Of a DNA stretch of 64,000 nucleotides, positions 51,199-61,221 are shown piece by piece. The notes beneath the pieces were generated by a model. The model did not search any database. It saw only the letters and a program-made list of their open reading frames with translations, and was not told the DNA's origin. The DNA comes from JAWKWH01 sp965204295 (GTDB lineage Bacteria; Pseudomonadota; Alphaproteobacteria; Rhizobiales; Rhizobiaceae): contig OZ241973.1 in the NCBI GenBank assembly GCA_965204295.1, positions 1,984,001 through 2,048,000 on the forward strand, written 5' to 3'. Position 1 is the first letter of the stretch. Every line of letters starts with the position of its first letter. The translations under genes and the position numbers were made by a program.

Positions 51199-52689
51199 CT
51201 ACTCGTGCCTTTCGGGCATATGGCTGTCCTCGGCCAGATCAAAGAAGCGGGTAAACTCAGCCTGAAAGCCGAGCCCGACCGTGCCGGTGGGACCATGCCG
51301 CTGCTTGGCGATGATCATTTCGGCCTTGCCGCGCATCTCGTTCATAGCGGCTTCCCATTTGACATATTCTTCCGTCCCGGGCTTCGGTTCGCGGTTCTTC
51401 AGATAGTATTCCTCGCGGTAGACGAACAGCACCACGTCGGCATCCTGCTCAATCGAACCCGATTCGCGCAGATCGGCGAGTTGCGGGCGCTTGTCATCGC
51501 GGCCCTCCACCTGGCGCGAAAGCTGTGACAGCGCGATGATCGGGACGTTCAATTCCTTGGCGAGCGCTTTCAAGCCGGTCGTTATCTCCGTGACTTCCTG
51601 AACACGGTTCTGCGCCGCGCGCGCCGACGTTCCCTGCATGAGTTGAACGTAGTCGACGATAATGACATCCAAACCGCGCTGGCGTTTCAGACGCCGTGCG
51701 CGTGCAGCCAATTGCGCGATCGAAATGCCGCCCGTCTGGTCGATAAACAGCGGAATGCGGTGCATGATTTGCGAGCAACCGACCAGTTTCTCGAAATCGG
51801 CCTCGGTTATCTCGCCGCGCCTGATTTTCGAGGACGGAATTTCCGTCTGTTCGGAAATGATGCGCGTGGCCAGCTGTTCCGACGACATTTCCAGCGAATA
51901 GAAACCGACAACACCGCCGTCCGCGGCTTCAAAAGAGCCGTCGGCCTGTTCCGCCGGCTTGTAGGCTTCCGCTATATTGAAAGCGATATTGGTCGCAAGC
52001 GATGTTTTGCCCATGCCGGGTCTGCCGGCGATAATCACCAGATCCGACGGCTGCAATCCGCCCATTCGCGCATCCAGATCGCGCATGCCCGTTGCAATTC
52101 CGGACAAATGGCCATCGCGCATGTAGGCGGCATTCGCCATGTCGACGGCGGTCTTGACCGCGTCGGTAAAGCTCTCGAATCCCCCGTCGTAGCGGCCGGT
52201 CTCCGCCAGTTCGAACAGCCGGCGTTCGGCATCTTCGATCTGTTCCCGCGGCGACATGTCGACCGGTGCGTCGAAGGCGATATTGACCATGTCTTCGCCG
52301 ACCGTGATCAGAGCCCGTCGCGTAGCCAGATCGTAGATCGCGCGGCCGTAGTCTTCGGCATTGATGATGGTCACGGCTTCCGCGGCCAATCGCGCGAGAT
52401 ACTGCGCCACCGTCATGTCGCCGATTTTCTCGACTTCCGGCAGGAAGGTTTTCAGCGTGACCGGATTGGCGCTCTTGCCCATCCGGACCATCTCACCCGA
52501 GACCTCGAAAATCCTGCGATGCAGCGGCTCGTGGAAATGTTCCGGTTTCAGAAAATCCGAAACCCTGTAAAACGCATCATTGTTGACCAGGATGGCGCCC
52601 AATAGCGCCTGTTCCGCTTCGATGTTCTGCGGTGCTTGCCGATAGAGCGCGTTTTCGCCGGAATCGAGTTGGTGAGCCGCTTCTGCCAT
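51199..52689 (-). CDS. dnaB: Replicative DNA helicase
   Basis: 496 residues, normal length. N-terminal primase-binding domain (NIEAEQALLGAILVNND), linker, then the RecA-fold with Walker A GRPGMGKTSLA, GFYSLEMSSEQLATRI, and the C-terminal QLSRQVEGRDDKRPQLADLRESG. First gene of the leftward dnaB-alr-radA block. Confidence 0.97.
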   Translation of the reverse strand: MAEAAHQLDSGENALYRQAPQNIEAEQALLGAILVNNDAFYRVSDFLKPEHFHEPLHRRIFEVSGEMVRMGKSANPVTLKTFLPEVEKIGDMTVAQYLARLAAEAVTIINAEDYGRAIYDLATRRALITVGEDMVNIAFDAPVDMSPREQIEDAERRLFELAETGRYDGGFESFTDAVKTAVDMANAAYMRDGHLSGIATGMRDLDARMGGLQPSDLVIIAGRPGMGKTSLATNIAFNIAEAYKPAEQADGSFEAADGGVVGFYSLEMSSEQLATRIISEQTEIPSSKIRRGEITEADFEKLVGCSQIMHRIPLFIDQTGGISIAQLAARARRLKRQRGLDVIIVDYVQLMQGTSARAAQNRVQEVTEITTGLKALAKELNVPIIALSQLSRQVEGRDDKRPQLADLRESGSIEQDADVVLFVYREEYYLKNREPKPGTEEYVKWEAAMNEMRGKAEMIIAKQRHGPTGTVGLGFQAEFTRFFDLAEDSHMPERHE

Positions 52690-52893
52690 TGATTGTCCTG
52701 TGTGGTACGGATGCGGACAATATCAACAACGCGTCCAGATTACTGAAAACCGGACCTGTTTAAACATTCGATTCCGTTCCGTACAGGCCTCTGACCGGCC
52801 TTGTGGCGACAAGTTGCAGGAGTTCACGCAATTCACAGCCGGACTGTGGACCGAGACATTTCCTCTTGACCGATCATAACTGATTCGGATCGC

Positions 52894-54162
52894 TCACTCG
52901 GCCGCTTCGCGATAGTCGCCATCCGCAGGCTTTTTGGCGGCGACGAGGCGCTTCTCCGTCTTCGCGATATAATCGCGGGTCAAGGGAACCGCATCGTGTT
53001 TTCGGGCGAACTGAATCTGGAACACCATCAAATCACCCCAGCGGAAACCTGCTTCCGAGCCGGCCAGATAGAACTCCCACATGCGGGCGAACCGCTCGTC
53101 GTAGATTTCGATGGCTTTGTCGCGGTTTGCCAGGAAGCGCTCGCGCCAGTTTTTCAGCGTCTCCGCATAGTGAAGGCGGAGAATTTCGATATCCGTCGCG
53201 ATCAGTCCGGATTTCTCTATCGCCGGCAGCACTTCGGAAAGCGCCGGTATGTAGCCTCCGGGGAAGATGTGCTTGCGAATGAACGGATTGGTGGTTGTCG
53301 GACCCGAGGTGCGCCCGATCGAGTGCAACACCATCACACCGTCCGGGTCGAGCAGGGATGCGCATTTGTCGAAGAATGTCCGATAGTGGTTGACGCCGAC
53401 ATGCTCGAACATGCCGACCGACACGATCCGATCGAACGGGCCTTCCAGATGCCGGTAGTCGCTCAACCGGAACCGGACGCGATCTTCAAGTCCGTTTTCG
53501 CGCATGCGCGCGCTGGAAACGGCGTACTGTTCCTCCGACAGCGTCACCCCGAGCACGTCCGCATCGAATGTCCGTGCAAGATAGAGACCCAATCCGCCCC
53601 AGCCGCTGCCGATGTCCAGCACTCTGTCGCGCTTGCCAAGACAAAGCTTTGCGGCCAGGTGGCGCTTTTTGGCGCTTTGCGCCTCTTCAAGGGTGGCCTT
53701 CGGCGATTCGAAATAGGCGCAGGAATATTGCATGTCCTCATCAAGGAACAAGCGGTACAGATTTCCGGAGAGATCGTAGTGTCGGCGTACATTGTCGCGC
53801 GAACGCGCCAGCGTGTTGAGTTGTTGCAGGCGGCGGAACAGAAAGCGTATCACTCCGGCAAGCCGCATCGTCCACACCGATACGCCGACGCCCGGCGCAT
53901 GGGTGGAATATAGCAGGCGCAACAGCGACAGCACGTCGCCCTCGACGATATCGACGCCGCCGTTCATGTAGGATTCCGGCAATGCAAGCATGGGGTCGAG
54001 CGCGAGCGCCCATTCGGCGCGGCGCGAATTGATCGCCACACGGACCGGATCGCCCCTGCCGTCGCCGAATTCGTGCTCCTTGCCGTCCGGTCCGGTAACC
54101 CTCAGATTACCGGAAACCACCAGCCGGGCGATATGATGACGCAGCAACCTGTTCATGGCCAC
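52894..54162 (-). CDS. cfa: Cyclopropane-fatty-acyl-phospholipid synthase
   Basis: 422 residues. The SAM-binding motif VLDIGSGWGGLGLYLAR, the substrate segments NVRRHYDLSGNLYRLFLDEDMQYSCAYF, and FIRKHIFPGGYIP near the C-terminus are all typical. It adds a methylene bridge from S-adenosylmethionine to unsaturated membrane lipids, an envelope stress adaptation. Stands alone, 200 bp from dnaB. Confidence 0.95.
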   Translation of the reverse strand: MAMNRLLRHHIARLVVSGNLRVTGPDGKEHEFGDGRGDPVRVAINSRRAEWALALDPMLALPESYMNGGVDIVEGDVLSLLRLLYSTHAPGVGVSVWTMRLAGVIRFLFRRLQQLNTLARSRDNVRRHYDLSGNLYRLFLDEDMQYSCAYFESPKATLEEAQSAKKRHLAAKLCLGKRDRVLDIGSGWGGLGLYLARTFDADVLGVTLSEEQYAVSSARMRENGLEDRVRFRLSDYRHLEGPFDRIVSVGMFEHVGVNHYRTFFDKCASLLDPDGVMVLHSIGRTSGPTTTNPFIRKHIFPGGYIPALSEVLPAIEKSGLIATDIEILRLHYAETLKNWRERFLANRDKAIEIYDERFARMWEFYLAGSEAGFRWGDLMVFQIQFARKHDAVPLTRDYIAKTEKRLVAAKKPADGDYREAAE

Positions 54163-54254
54163 TCACCACTCGACAAACCGTGGATATTATGCCGATTGCG
54201 CCATCACAATCAAGAATCCGGCGAAAAATTGCCGTCCTTGTCCGCTGTTCACGC

Positions 54255-55270
54255 TCATCTTATCGACTGGAACGCGATTCCCGCCAATATCGCTCCGGCC
54301 AACCCAAGCGCGATATAGGTTGAGAACACCTTTGGCTTTACCAATGACCAGACGTCCGCCATCGCCGGAACGGAACTGACCGCGCCCGTGCCCTGTTCCA
54401 TCAGTCCGGCGAGCAAGGGCGGCGCCACATAGCTGCTGAGATATGCGGCATGCCGAAGACCGCCGCAATGGCGACCGGCGCCACGCCGTCGCCGCCCACT
54501 AGGCCGGCGATCAGCGAGGCCGGGACATAGGCTACCAACAGCGCCTCCAAAACATAGGCGAGCGCGAGCCATTTGATCAGGAACAGCCCGTTGGATCGCA
54601 GTTCACGGCTAGAGGCCGAACGCCGTTCGGCCTCTCTCCAGAACCGCCAGACGGCGGCGCCGTCGAACGGGGAGGGGCCGCATCCGCAGCCCCCGGACGG
54701 AGCCGGGCGAAGCGGATTGGCAAGGAAGCCGGCGCGCATGAATGTCCGAACCGCAAATCCGCCGAACAAACCCAGCGCGACCGCCGAGACCGCTTTGCCG
54801 GCCGCAAAGGGTCAGCCGAGCGCGGCCGCCGTTATGAAAAGCGTCGGCGGATCGATCAGCGGCGACGACAGCCAGAACGCCATGACCGCCAAAAGCGGCG
54901 CGCCGAGCGCCAGCAGTCCGGCGATGAACGGAATGGCTTCGCAGGAGCAGAACGGTGCCAGACCGCCGAACAGCGCGGCAAGGAATATCATTCGCGTCTC
55001 GCGCCCCTTGAAGGCATTGGCCACCATCGCTTCCGCGCCCGCGGCCTTCAGCCATGCGATCGAAAGCACCGCAAACACGATGTAGGGCAGGGTTCCGGCA
55101 AATGCCCGCGCGGCAAACGAGACAACGGGAACGACGTTTGCCGGGTTCATCAGAAACACGGCTATTGGCGCACCGGAAACGATTGTCCATGGCGACTTGA
55201 AGCGGTTCAGCCACCCCGATATTGAGCCGGCTGACGGGTCGTCGCGGCGAAGTCGGGCGGTCTCAGCCAT
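54255..55270 (-). pseudogene. ArsP/UPF0718-type permease, three lesions
   Basis: Starts with ATG 55270, overlapping the ArsR stop. The permease family is clear: FCSCEAIPF and FWLSSPLIDPPTLFIT, later CGCGPSPFDG and WLALAYVLEALLVAYVP. Three lesions: a TGA at 54812-54814 where homologues have Trp (AALG-stop-PFAAGK), a single-base loss near 54445 that shifts the frame after GMP, and a ~13-residue gap before AVSSVPAM. The same frame continues across the TGA. Members export trivalent organoarsenicals or related thiol-reactive compounds. Inactive here. Confidence 0.85.
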
Positions 55271-55613
55271 TTTCGGCCTCATTCTCGTCGGCGCAGCATT
55301 CCTTCAGGATGTAACCGGCCAGCGTCTCCAGATGACCGAAATCGGCACGGCTGATAATATTGCGACCTTCCCTGCGCCGTTCGATCAGACCGGCGTCGGC
55401 GAGAAACCGCAAATGATGCGCCAGGGTGGAGGCGGGCATCCCGGTGCGTTTCCGTATATCACCGACCGCCAGGCCTTTGTCGCCTGCTTTCACCAGCGCA
55501 AGCACGACCTTGAGCCGGGCTTTCGAGCCGATGGCCGCAAATCCCCGAGCGGCGTCTTCCGGTGCGATGTCTTTTATTTTCGTAAAACCGGTTTTATAGT
55601 TTCGATATGACAT
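55263..55613 (-). CDS. ArsR-family regulator
   Basis: 116 residues from ATG 55613 (a longer start at 55646 is possible). Winged helix-turn-helix: ARLKVVLALVKAG, DIRKRTGMPASTLAHHLRFLADAGLIE, RREGRNIIS. The C-terminus has a CC pair (LKECCADENE) that could bind arsenite-like metals. Its stop overlaps the permease start by eight bases, so it was built to control that permease. The regulator is intact although its target is broken. Confidence 0.87.
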   Translation of the reverse strand: MSYRNYKTGFTKIKDIAPEDAARGFAAIGSKARLKVVLALVKAGDKGLAVGDIRKRTGMPASTLAHHLRFLADAGLIERRREGRNIISRADFGHLETLAGYILKECCADENEAENG

Positions 55614-55706
55614 GTCAAACGACCGCGGCTCTCGGTTCGCCATCAAGGTGCGGAACGGTCTGTCGCGCGCCCGGCCCGCGCCTCGCGTTTCGCGAGAAAC
55701 GAGGGA

Positions 55707-57313
55707 TCACCCTTCCACGCTGTCCATATTCCAGGCCTCCAGCAGGCGGGGCAGGGCAATGTCCCATTCCAGGACGCCCGATATTTCCGCCCATTCGTCA
55801 TAGGCGTTCAGAAGCGAGGTTTCCAACGGTTCATTCGTTCCGGCAAGGTCATTCAGTTCGGTCCGGTCGGCGTCCATGTCGTAAAGCTCCCAATCGCACC
55901 CGTATTTCCTGACCAGTTTGAACCGGCCCTGCCTGACGGCGCAGTTTCCTTCATGTTCGAAGTAGATCGGCTGTTGCCGCGACCATTGAGCGCCTTTCAG
56001 CAGGCCGAGAAAGGATTCACCCTGCAACGGCTGAATTTCGTGGCCGCCAAGCTCCGTCGGATATGACGAGCCGGTCGCTTCGAGCACGGTTGGCAGCACG
56101 TCGACCACGTGACATGCCTCGTGCGCGACTTCGCCGCCTGCGATCCGTCTTGGCCAGTGGGCGATCAGCGGCGTCGATATCCCGCCTTCGTGTACATAAT
56201 GCTTGAACAACCGGAACGGCGCGTTGGAGACGTTGGCCCACGGCTTGTCATAGCTTTGGTAGGTCAGCGCCGAGCCGGGCCTGAGGTTCGGAACATTGCC
56301 CATGACGATCCGCCGGCCGTCATTCGTCCGGTCAGGGAAAAACCTGGCCCACCCGTCCTCGGCCATGAATTCCGCGCATCCGCCATTGTCCGACAGAAAC
56401 AGGATCAGCGTATCGTCATATTGCTCAAGGCGTTTCAGCGCGGCGAGCAACCGACCGATCGACCGGTCCATGCGGTCGACCATGGCGGCATATGCGGCCA
56501 TCCCGCTTGCTTCCCAATCGGTCAGCCTGATATCCCGCCATGACGGTGCCTGCTCGTCGCGCGGAGAGATTTTCCAGTTGGATTTCAGAACCCCGCGGCC
56601 GTTCATCTCCTCATGCCGGGCGGTTCGTATGGCGTCCCAGCCTTTGTCATAAACGCCATCGTAGCGGGCGATGTCTTCCCGATGGGCGTGCAATGGCCAA
56701 TGCGGCGCGGCATGGGCGAGATAAAGGAAGAAAGGCCGGTCATCCGTGACGGCCTCCTCGACCATTCCGATCGCCCTGTCGGTGATCGCATCGGTGAAAT
56801 AGAAATCGTCGGGAAACACCTCCACGCGGCTTTCGTCTTCCAGCATGAAATGCGGTGAAAAGAAATTCGTCACCCCGTCGACAATGCCGTAGAAACGGTC
56901 AAATCCGCGCTGACGCGGTGTCGGATGATCGACCTCGCCGACGCGCCAGCTATCGACCTCCCGCGCCATGAAATCGCCGCCCACATGCCATTTGCCGGCC
57001 ATCAGCGTACTATAGCCGCCGGCCCGGAGCACCTCGGCGATCGTGACGCTGTCGTTGCGCAAAAACCCTGATAAGCTGGTGTGCCCAAATCGGCGCCCAT
57101 GTGGCCGACACCGGCGCTGTGCGGATAAAGCCCGGTCAGAAGCGAGGCGCGCGTGGGACAGCAGCGCGCGCACTTGTACATCGCCGACAACAGGACGCCG
57201 TTTCGGGCAAGGCCGTCGATATTCGGCGTCCCGATCTCCGACCCCGTGACGCCCAGATCCGAAAAGCCCATGTCGTCGACAAGTATGAGAATGACATTGG
57301 GTTTCGGCGGCAT
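55707..57313 (-). pseudogene. Arylsulfatase, one-base frameshift
   Basis: Start MPPKPNVILILVDDMGFSDLG (57313). The formylglycine motif C-C-P-T-R and LLTGLYPHSAG are typical of type I sulfatases. Near 57061-57065 a run of five A on the plus strand should be six: the first frame goes wrong after AYQGF and the correct continuation (SVTIAEVLRAGGYSTLMAGKWH) is in the next frame to the end. Repaired length 535 residues. No signal peptide at the start. It may be a true mutation or a sequencing slip; everything else is intact. Confidence 0.85.
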
Positions 57314-57372
57314 GGGCGCGATCCGGTTCGAGAGGCACGAACAGGTTTGAGGAATTCGCGCGGCCGGTCAAC

Positions 57373-57400
57373 AAAAAAGCCCGGGAGAACTCCCGGGCTT
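57373..57400 (-). terminator. Rho-independent terminator of the rpsF-rpsR-rplI operon
   Basis: A perfect 11-bp stem aagcccgggag/ctcccgggctt with a two-base loop and six A on the plus strand (T run on the minus strand), 24 bp after rplI. Confidence 0.93.
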
Positions 57401-57423
57401 CACGTGGACGCTGTCGCGACGAT

Positions 57424-58131
57424 TCAGACTTTTCCGGCGTCTTCCTGTTCGGAAACCGGCTCCTCGGCAGGGGCTTCATCCGTCCCGGTTTCCGCTTCCG
57501 CCCCCCGGGGGGGGGCCTTTGCGTCATCGTTTGCCGCGTCAACCTCCTCCTCTTCTCCGCCGCCGGGGGCGTATTCGGCTTCCGGATCGAAATAATCGTC
57601 CGGTCGGGCGTTTTCGTTGATGGCGTCACCGTAGATGGCCTCGGCGGAAGTCAGATCCTCGCCGCGCGCCTGGCGGTTCGCCTCGTCGGCGGAACGCGCG
57701 ACGTTGACCGTGATCGAGACCTGAACTTCCGGGTGAAGCGATATCGCGACCGTCGAAATACCGATGGTCTTGATCGGCATTTTGAGTTCGACCCGGTTTT
57801 TGCCGACCGCAAACCCCTCTTCGGTAACCAGTTCGGCGATATCGCGGGTCGAGACCGAACCGTATAGCTGTCCGGTCTCGCCGGCGGAGCGGACCACGAC
57901 AAAACTCTTGCCGTCGAGTCCCCCGCCGATCGTCTCCGCCGCCGACCTGCGCTCATTGTTGCGCGATTCCAGTTCGGCGCGTTGCGCCTCGAACCTGGCG
58001 AGATTGGCTTCATTCGCGCGCAACGCCTTGCCTTGCGGCAGAAGATAGTTGCGTGCGTAGCCGTCCTTGACCTTCACGGTTTCACCGAGATGGCCGAGAT
58101 TGGCGATGCGTTCGAGGAGAATGACATCCAT
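57424..58131 (-). CDS. rplI: 50S ribosomal protein L9
   Basis: 235 residues, longer than the usual 150-190. The N-terminal rRNA-binding domain MDVILLERIANLGHLGETVKVKDGYARNYLLPQGKA is canonical, and the connecting helix and C-domain follow. The extra ~75 residues are an acidic tail (GGGEEEEVDAANDD, then EPVSEQEDAGKV). Third gene of the S6-S18-L9 operon. Confidence 0.97.
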   Translation of the reverse strand: MDVILLERIANLGHLGETVKVKDGYARNYLLPQGKALRANEANLARFEAQRAELESRNNERRSAAETIGGGLDGKSFVVVRSAGETGQLYGSVSTRDIAELVTEEGFAVGKNRVELKMPIKTIGISTVAISLHPEVQVSITVNVARSADEANRQARGEDLTSAEAIYGDAINENARPDDYFDPEAEYAPGGGEEEEVDAANDDAKAPPRGAEAETGTDEAPAEEPVSEQEDAGKV

Positions 58132-58324
58132 CGTTTGCTTCCTTGCACCGGCCGTTCATTCGAACGGGAAATTTCAACTGGCGGGAAGCTCGCGGCGTGG
58201 GCCGCCGGATCGCTGTCCTGCCGTTCGGCAGTTAGAGGCGCGATCATCACACCCCAACTTGCGGGCTTTCGACCGGCGCCCGCCACCGGTGACGGACGGG
58301 CCGCCTGCTGCGGCCAGCCGCATC

Positions 58325-58573
58325 CTACTTCACAATATAGGGCAAAAGGCCAAGGAAACGGGCGCGCTTGACGGCCGTGGCCAATTCGCGTTGTTTCTTC
58401 TGGCTTACGGCCGTTATGCGCGATGGCACGATCTTGCCGCGCTCCGAAATATAGCGCTGCAAGAGACGAACGTCCTTGTAGTCGATCTTCGGAGCATTCG
58501 CGCCCGAGAACGGACAGGTCTTGCGGCGGCGATGGAACGGACGACGCGTCGGAATTTGATTGATATCGACCAT
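58325..58573 (-). CDS. rpsR: 30S ribosomal protein S18
   Basis: 82 residues, normal. RRKTCPFSGANAPKIDYKD, then YISERGKIVPSRITAVS is standard. It shares its start base with the end of rpsF; 193 bp of apparently empty sequence separate it from rplI. Confidence 0.97.
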   Translation of the reverse strand: MVDINQIPTRRPFHRRRKTCPFSGANAPKIDYKDVRLLQRYISERGKIVPSRITAVSQKKQRELATAVKRARFLGLLPYIVK

Positions 58574-59019
58574 TATTCGTCTCCCTTCTTTTCCTGCGCG
58601 GGCGCTTCCTCGCCATCGCGCCGAGCAGGGCGGTCATCGCGGTCGCGACGCGGCCTGCGGTCACGGTCGCCTCTTGGACCGCGCGGACCGCGATCATCGC
58701 GTTTTTGCATCATCGCGGACGGACCTTCCTCATGTGCGTCGACCTTGATGGTCATGAATCGCAACACATGTTCGGAAAGACGCATCTGGCGCTCCATCTC
58801 TCCGACGGCGGCGGGCGGCGAATCCAGATTCATCAGCGTATAGTGGGCCTTGCGGTTCTTCTTGATGCGGTAGGTGAGGGACTTCAGCCCCCAGTTCTCG
58901 ATCCGGCCGACCGATCCTCCGCCCGCCTCGATGACGCCCGTGTATTGCTCCACAAGTTCGTCAATCTGGGTCGCCGACCGATCCTGGCGCGCCAGAAACA
59001 CGTGTTCGTACAGAGCCAT
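58573..59019 (-). CDS. rpsF: 30S ribosomal protein S6
   Basis: 148 residues; the S6 core (MALYEHVFLARQDRSATQI, then YRIKKNRKAHYTLMNLDSPP) is normal, followed by an Arg/Asp/Gly-rich tail of ~45 residues (DDRGPRGPRGDRDRRPRRDR) common in alphaproteobacteria. First gene of the operon; S6 binds S18 in the ribosome. Confidence 0.97.
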   Translation of the reverse strand: MALYEHVFLARQDRSATQIDELVEQYTGVIEAGGGSVGRIENWGLKSLTYRIKKNRKAHYTLMNLDSPPAAVGEMERQMRLSEHVLRFMTIKVDAHEEGPSAMMQKRDDRGPRGPRGDRDRRPRRDRDDRPARRDGEEAPAQEKKGDE

Positions 59020-59325
59020 TTGGCAATTAGCCTTTCTTCATTTCAACGTTCTGCCGAACCGGCGGCTAAGCCTCTGCGGCTTTCATGGGCGTTCGCCCGG
59101 CGAAGAAAGGCGCATTGTCAAGCGGTCGAGAGCGGAGACACGGGAGGCGGAAGTCCTTGTGGCTTCATCAGGGTTTTAACCCCGCCCTCCGTTCAGCCCC
59201 CGGCGGGACCAGCAGAAGATGCGCGCTTATACCGGATATTTTACGCGGTGCAAGAGGAGCGGGCAATTTCAATCGGAAAGGCCGGAACACATGGCTCCGG
59301 CCTTGATATCGCCTGGCGGGAAATG
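59020..59325. other. Leader of the ribosomal operon and end of the PhoX gene
   Basis: 306 bp between two minus-strand genes. It holds the rpsF promoter/leader and the PhoX terminator at 59278-59304. No small gene seen. A ribosomal-protein leader RNA could be present but I cannot fold it reliably. Confidence 0.6.
59278..59304 (-). terminator. Terminator of the PhoX-like gene
   Basis: The 9-bp stem aaggccgga/tccggcctt with a 9-base loop, 22 bp after the stop; on the minus strand it runs into ctttccg, a short T-rich tail. Confidence 0.75.
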
Positions 59326-61221
59326 TCAGCCGACGAGCCCGCCGTCATTGCGGCGGATGGCGATGACCGCGGAACGCGGAACCGCATCGCCGCCCTCCGG
59401 CCAGTGGCTGTTGCCGCGTTCTCCGGGATGCTGGATGCCGACAAACATCGTCCGGCGGTCGGCGCTCCAGGTCAGCCCCGTCACCTCGCACTCATTCGGA
59501 CCGACCAGGAAACGCCTGATTTCCCCGGTTGCGGGATCGCCGGCCAGCATTTGGTTGTTGCCCTGTCCGGCGAATCCCTCGGCATTGGAGTAGTTGCCGT
59601 CCGTCTGGATCCAGATCAGTCCGTTTGAATCGAATTTCAGCCCGTCGGGCGAATTGAACATGTTGTCGGCGTTGATGTTCCCGGAGCCGGCGTTGGCGTC
59701 CGAATGCACGGTCGGATTTCCGGCGAGCACAAACAGATCCCACGCAAAGCCTTTCGCCGTATGATCCGCGCCGTCCGGCCGCCAGCGCACCACTTGCCCA
59801 TAATTGTTGGCTTCGCGAGGATTCGGTCCGCCGACCGGAGTCGGGTCGCCACCCTTGTTCGGCTTTCTGCCCCTGTTCTTGTTGTTGGTCAACGCACAAT
59901 ATATTTCGGCGGCGTTCGGGTTGGCGGCCACCCACTCCGGGCGATCCATGGTGGTTGCCTTGACCGCCGAGGCGGCGATGCGGGTGTGAATGCAGATTTC
60001 AGCCTTGCTTTTCATACCGGTTGTTTCAGGCGTCAGTTCCAGCCATTCGCCCGCACCGCTGTCGTGGAATCTGGCGACCGAGATGGTTCCGTTTTCCATC
60101 AGCGCATCGGTATCGCCGCCCGGTGCATAGACGCCATCCGAGACATAGCGATACAGGAACTCGCCACGCTCATCGTCCCCCATGTAGATGACGATGCGGC
60201 CGTCGCCGTTGACGACACATTCCGCGTTCTCATGCTTGAAGCGCCCCAGCGCCGTACGCTTCCTCGGCGTCGAACCCGGATCGCGAGGGTCGATCTCAAC
60301 GACGTAACCGCTTCTGTTTGGCTCATTGGGATGCTTGGAGACATCGAACCGCTCGTCAATACGCGCCCAGCCATAACCCCAGTCCCTAGAGGAAACGCTG
60401 TAGCGCGCCAATTCCGGCGACACCGTGTGATTTTCATCGACCGCGGAATAGTAGCCGTTGAAATTCTCCTCACATGCCAGATATGTGCCCCAGGGTGTCG
60501 AACCGTTGCCGCAATTGTTCCACGTGCCGAGTGATTTTGCGCCGGTCGGATCGGCGGCCGTTTTCATCAGGTCGTGGCCTGCGGCGGGGCCCGTCAGTTT
60601 CATTTCTGTATCCGGTGTGATGCGGCGGTTATAGGGGCTGTCCTTGACGATGTCCCATTTTCCGTCTGTCGCCGCGATCTCGACGATCGTCACGCCGTGG
60701 GCCATCTTGCCCTTCAGAATGTCATCGTCGGTCTCGGCTTTTCCTTCCGACCTGTTGCCCCAGATGATGCCGCGGTTCGTATATTCGTTGTTGACCACGA
60801 GCAGCGTGTGCCCGCCGTCTTCGTAGATGTCCATGCCGTCGATATTGTCGCCAAAGGTCTTTTCCTGGCCGGCGCCGGTTCCGCGGGTCGCATGATCGAA
60901 TTCGGGCGCGCTGGACCAGAGGGGATCGCCCCAGCGAACAAGAACTTCCGCCGCGTAACCTTCCGGCACGGTGATTGCGTCAAGATCGTTCGCGGCGATT
61001 TGCGAGAACGCGAAGCGGTTGTCGGCGGCGCGCGCCGTGCCGGTGCCCCCCCCCAGGCCGCCGAGTGCGGCAAAGCTGCCGAACGCCAGCGCCCCGCCCA
61101 GCAGGCCGCGACGGCTGATGGCGGCCTCGACCACGCGGTCAAAGTCGCATTCATCTTTCCTTGGATTTATCGATTCGTCGAATTCGTCGAAGGAGAGTTC
61201 GGTTTTGGTATGATCGGTCAT
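59326..61221 (-). CDS. PhoX-family (DUF839) exported phosphatase
   Basis: 631 residues from ATG 61221 (GGAGG upstream; a start at 61236 lacks one). A Tat signal with the twin arginine in SRRGLLGGALAFGS lies ~35 residues in, as is usual for this family's long N-tail. The body has the DUF839 features: VVNNEYTNRGIIWG, TYLACEENFNGYY, ENAECVVNGDGR, YMGDDERGEFLYRYVS and SPDGLKFDSNGLIWIQTDG. PhoX is a calcium- and iron-dependent alkaline phosphatase of the periplasm. No clear Pho box was found upstream. Confidence 0.93.
   Translation of the reverse strand: MTDHTKTELSFDEFDESINPRKDECDFDRVVEAAISRRGLLGGALAFGSFAALGGLGGGTGTARAADNRFAFSQIAANDLDAITVPEGYAAEVLVRWGDPLWSSAPEFDHATRGTGAGQEKTFGDNIDGMDIYEDGGHTLLVVNNEYTNRGIIWGNRSEGKAETDDDILKGKMAHGVTIVEIAATDGKWDIVKDSPYNRRITPDTEMKLTGPAAGHDLMKTAADPTGAKSLGTWNNCGNGSTPWGTYLACEENFNGYYSAVDENHTVSPELARYSVSSRDWGYGWARIDERFDVSKHPNEPNRSGYVVEIDPRDPGSTPRKRTALGRFKHENAECVVNGDGRIVIYMGDDERGEFLYRYVSDGVYAPGGDTDALMENGTISVARFHDSGAGEWLELTPETTGMKSKAEICIHTRIAASAVKATTMDRPEWVAANPNAAEIYCALTNNKNRGRKPNKGGDPTPVGGPNPREANNYGQVVRWRPDGADHTAKGFAWDLFVLAGNPTVHSDANAGSGNINADNMFNSPDGLKFDSNGLIWIQTDGNYSNAEGFAGQGNNQMLAGDPATGEIRRFLVGPNECEVTGLTWSADRRTMFVGIQHPGERGNSHWPEGGDAVPRSAVIAIRRNDGGLVG

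Noticed and set aside
54812..54814. TGA at a Trp position, possible recoding of UGA
   Set aside because: TGA ends many intact genes in this window (dapA, smpB, cysS) and the same permease has two further lesions, so it is plain decay.
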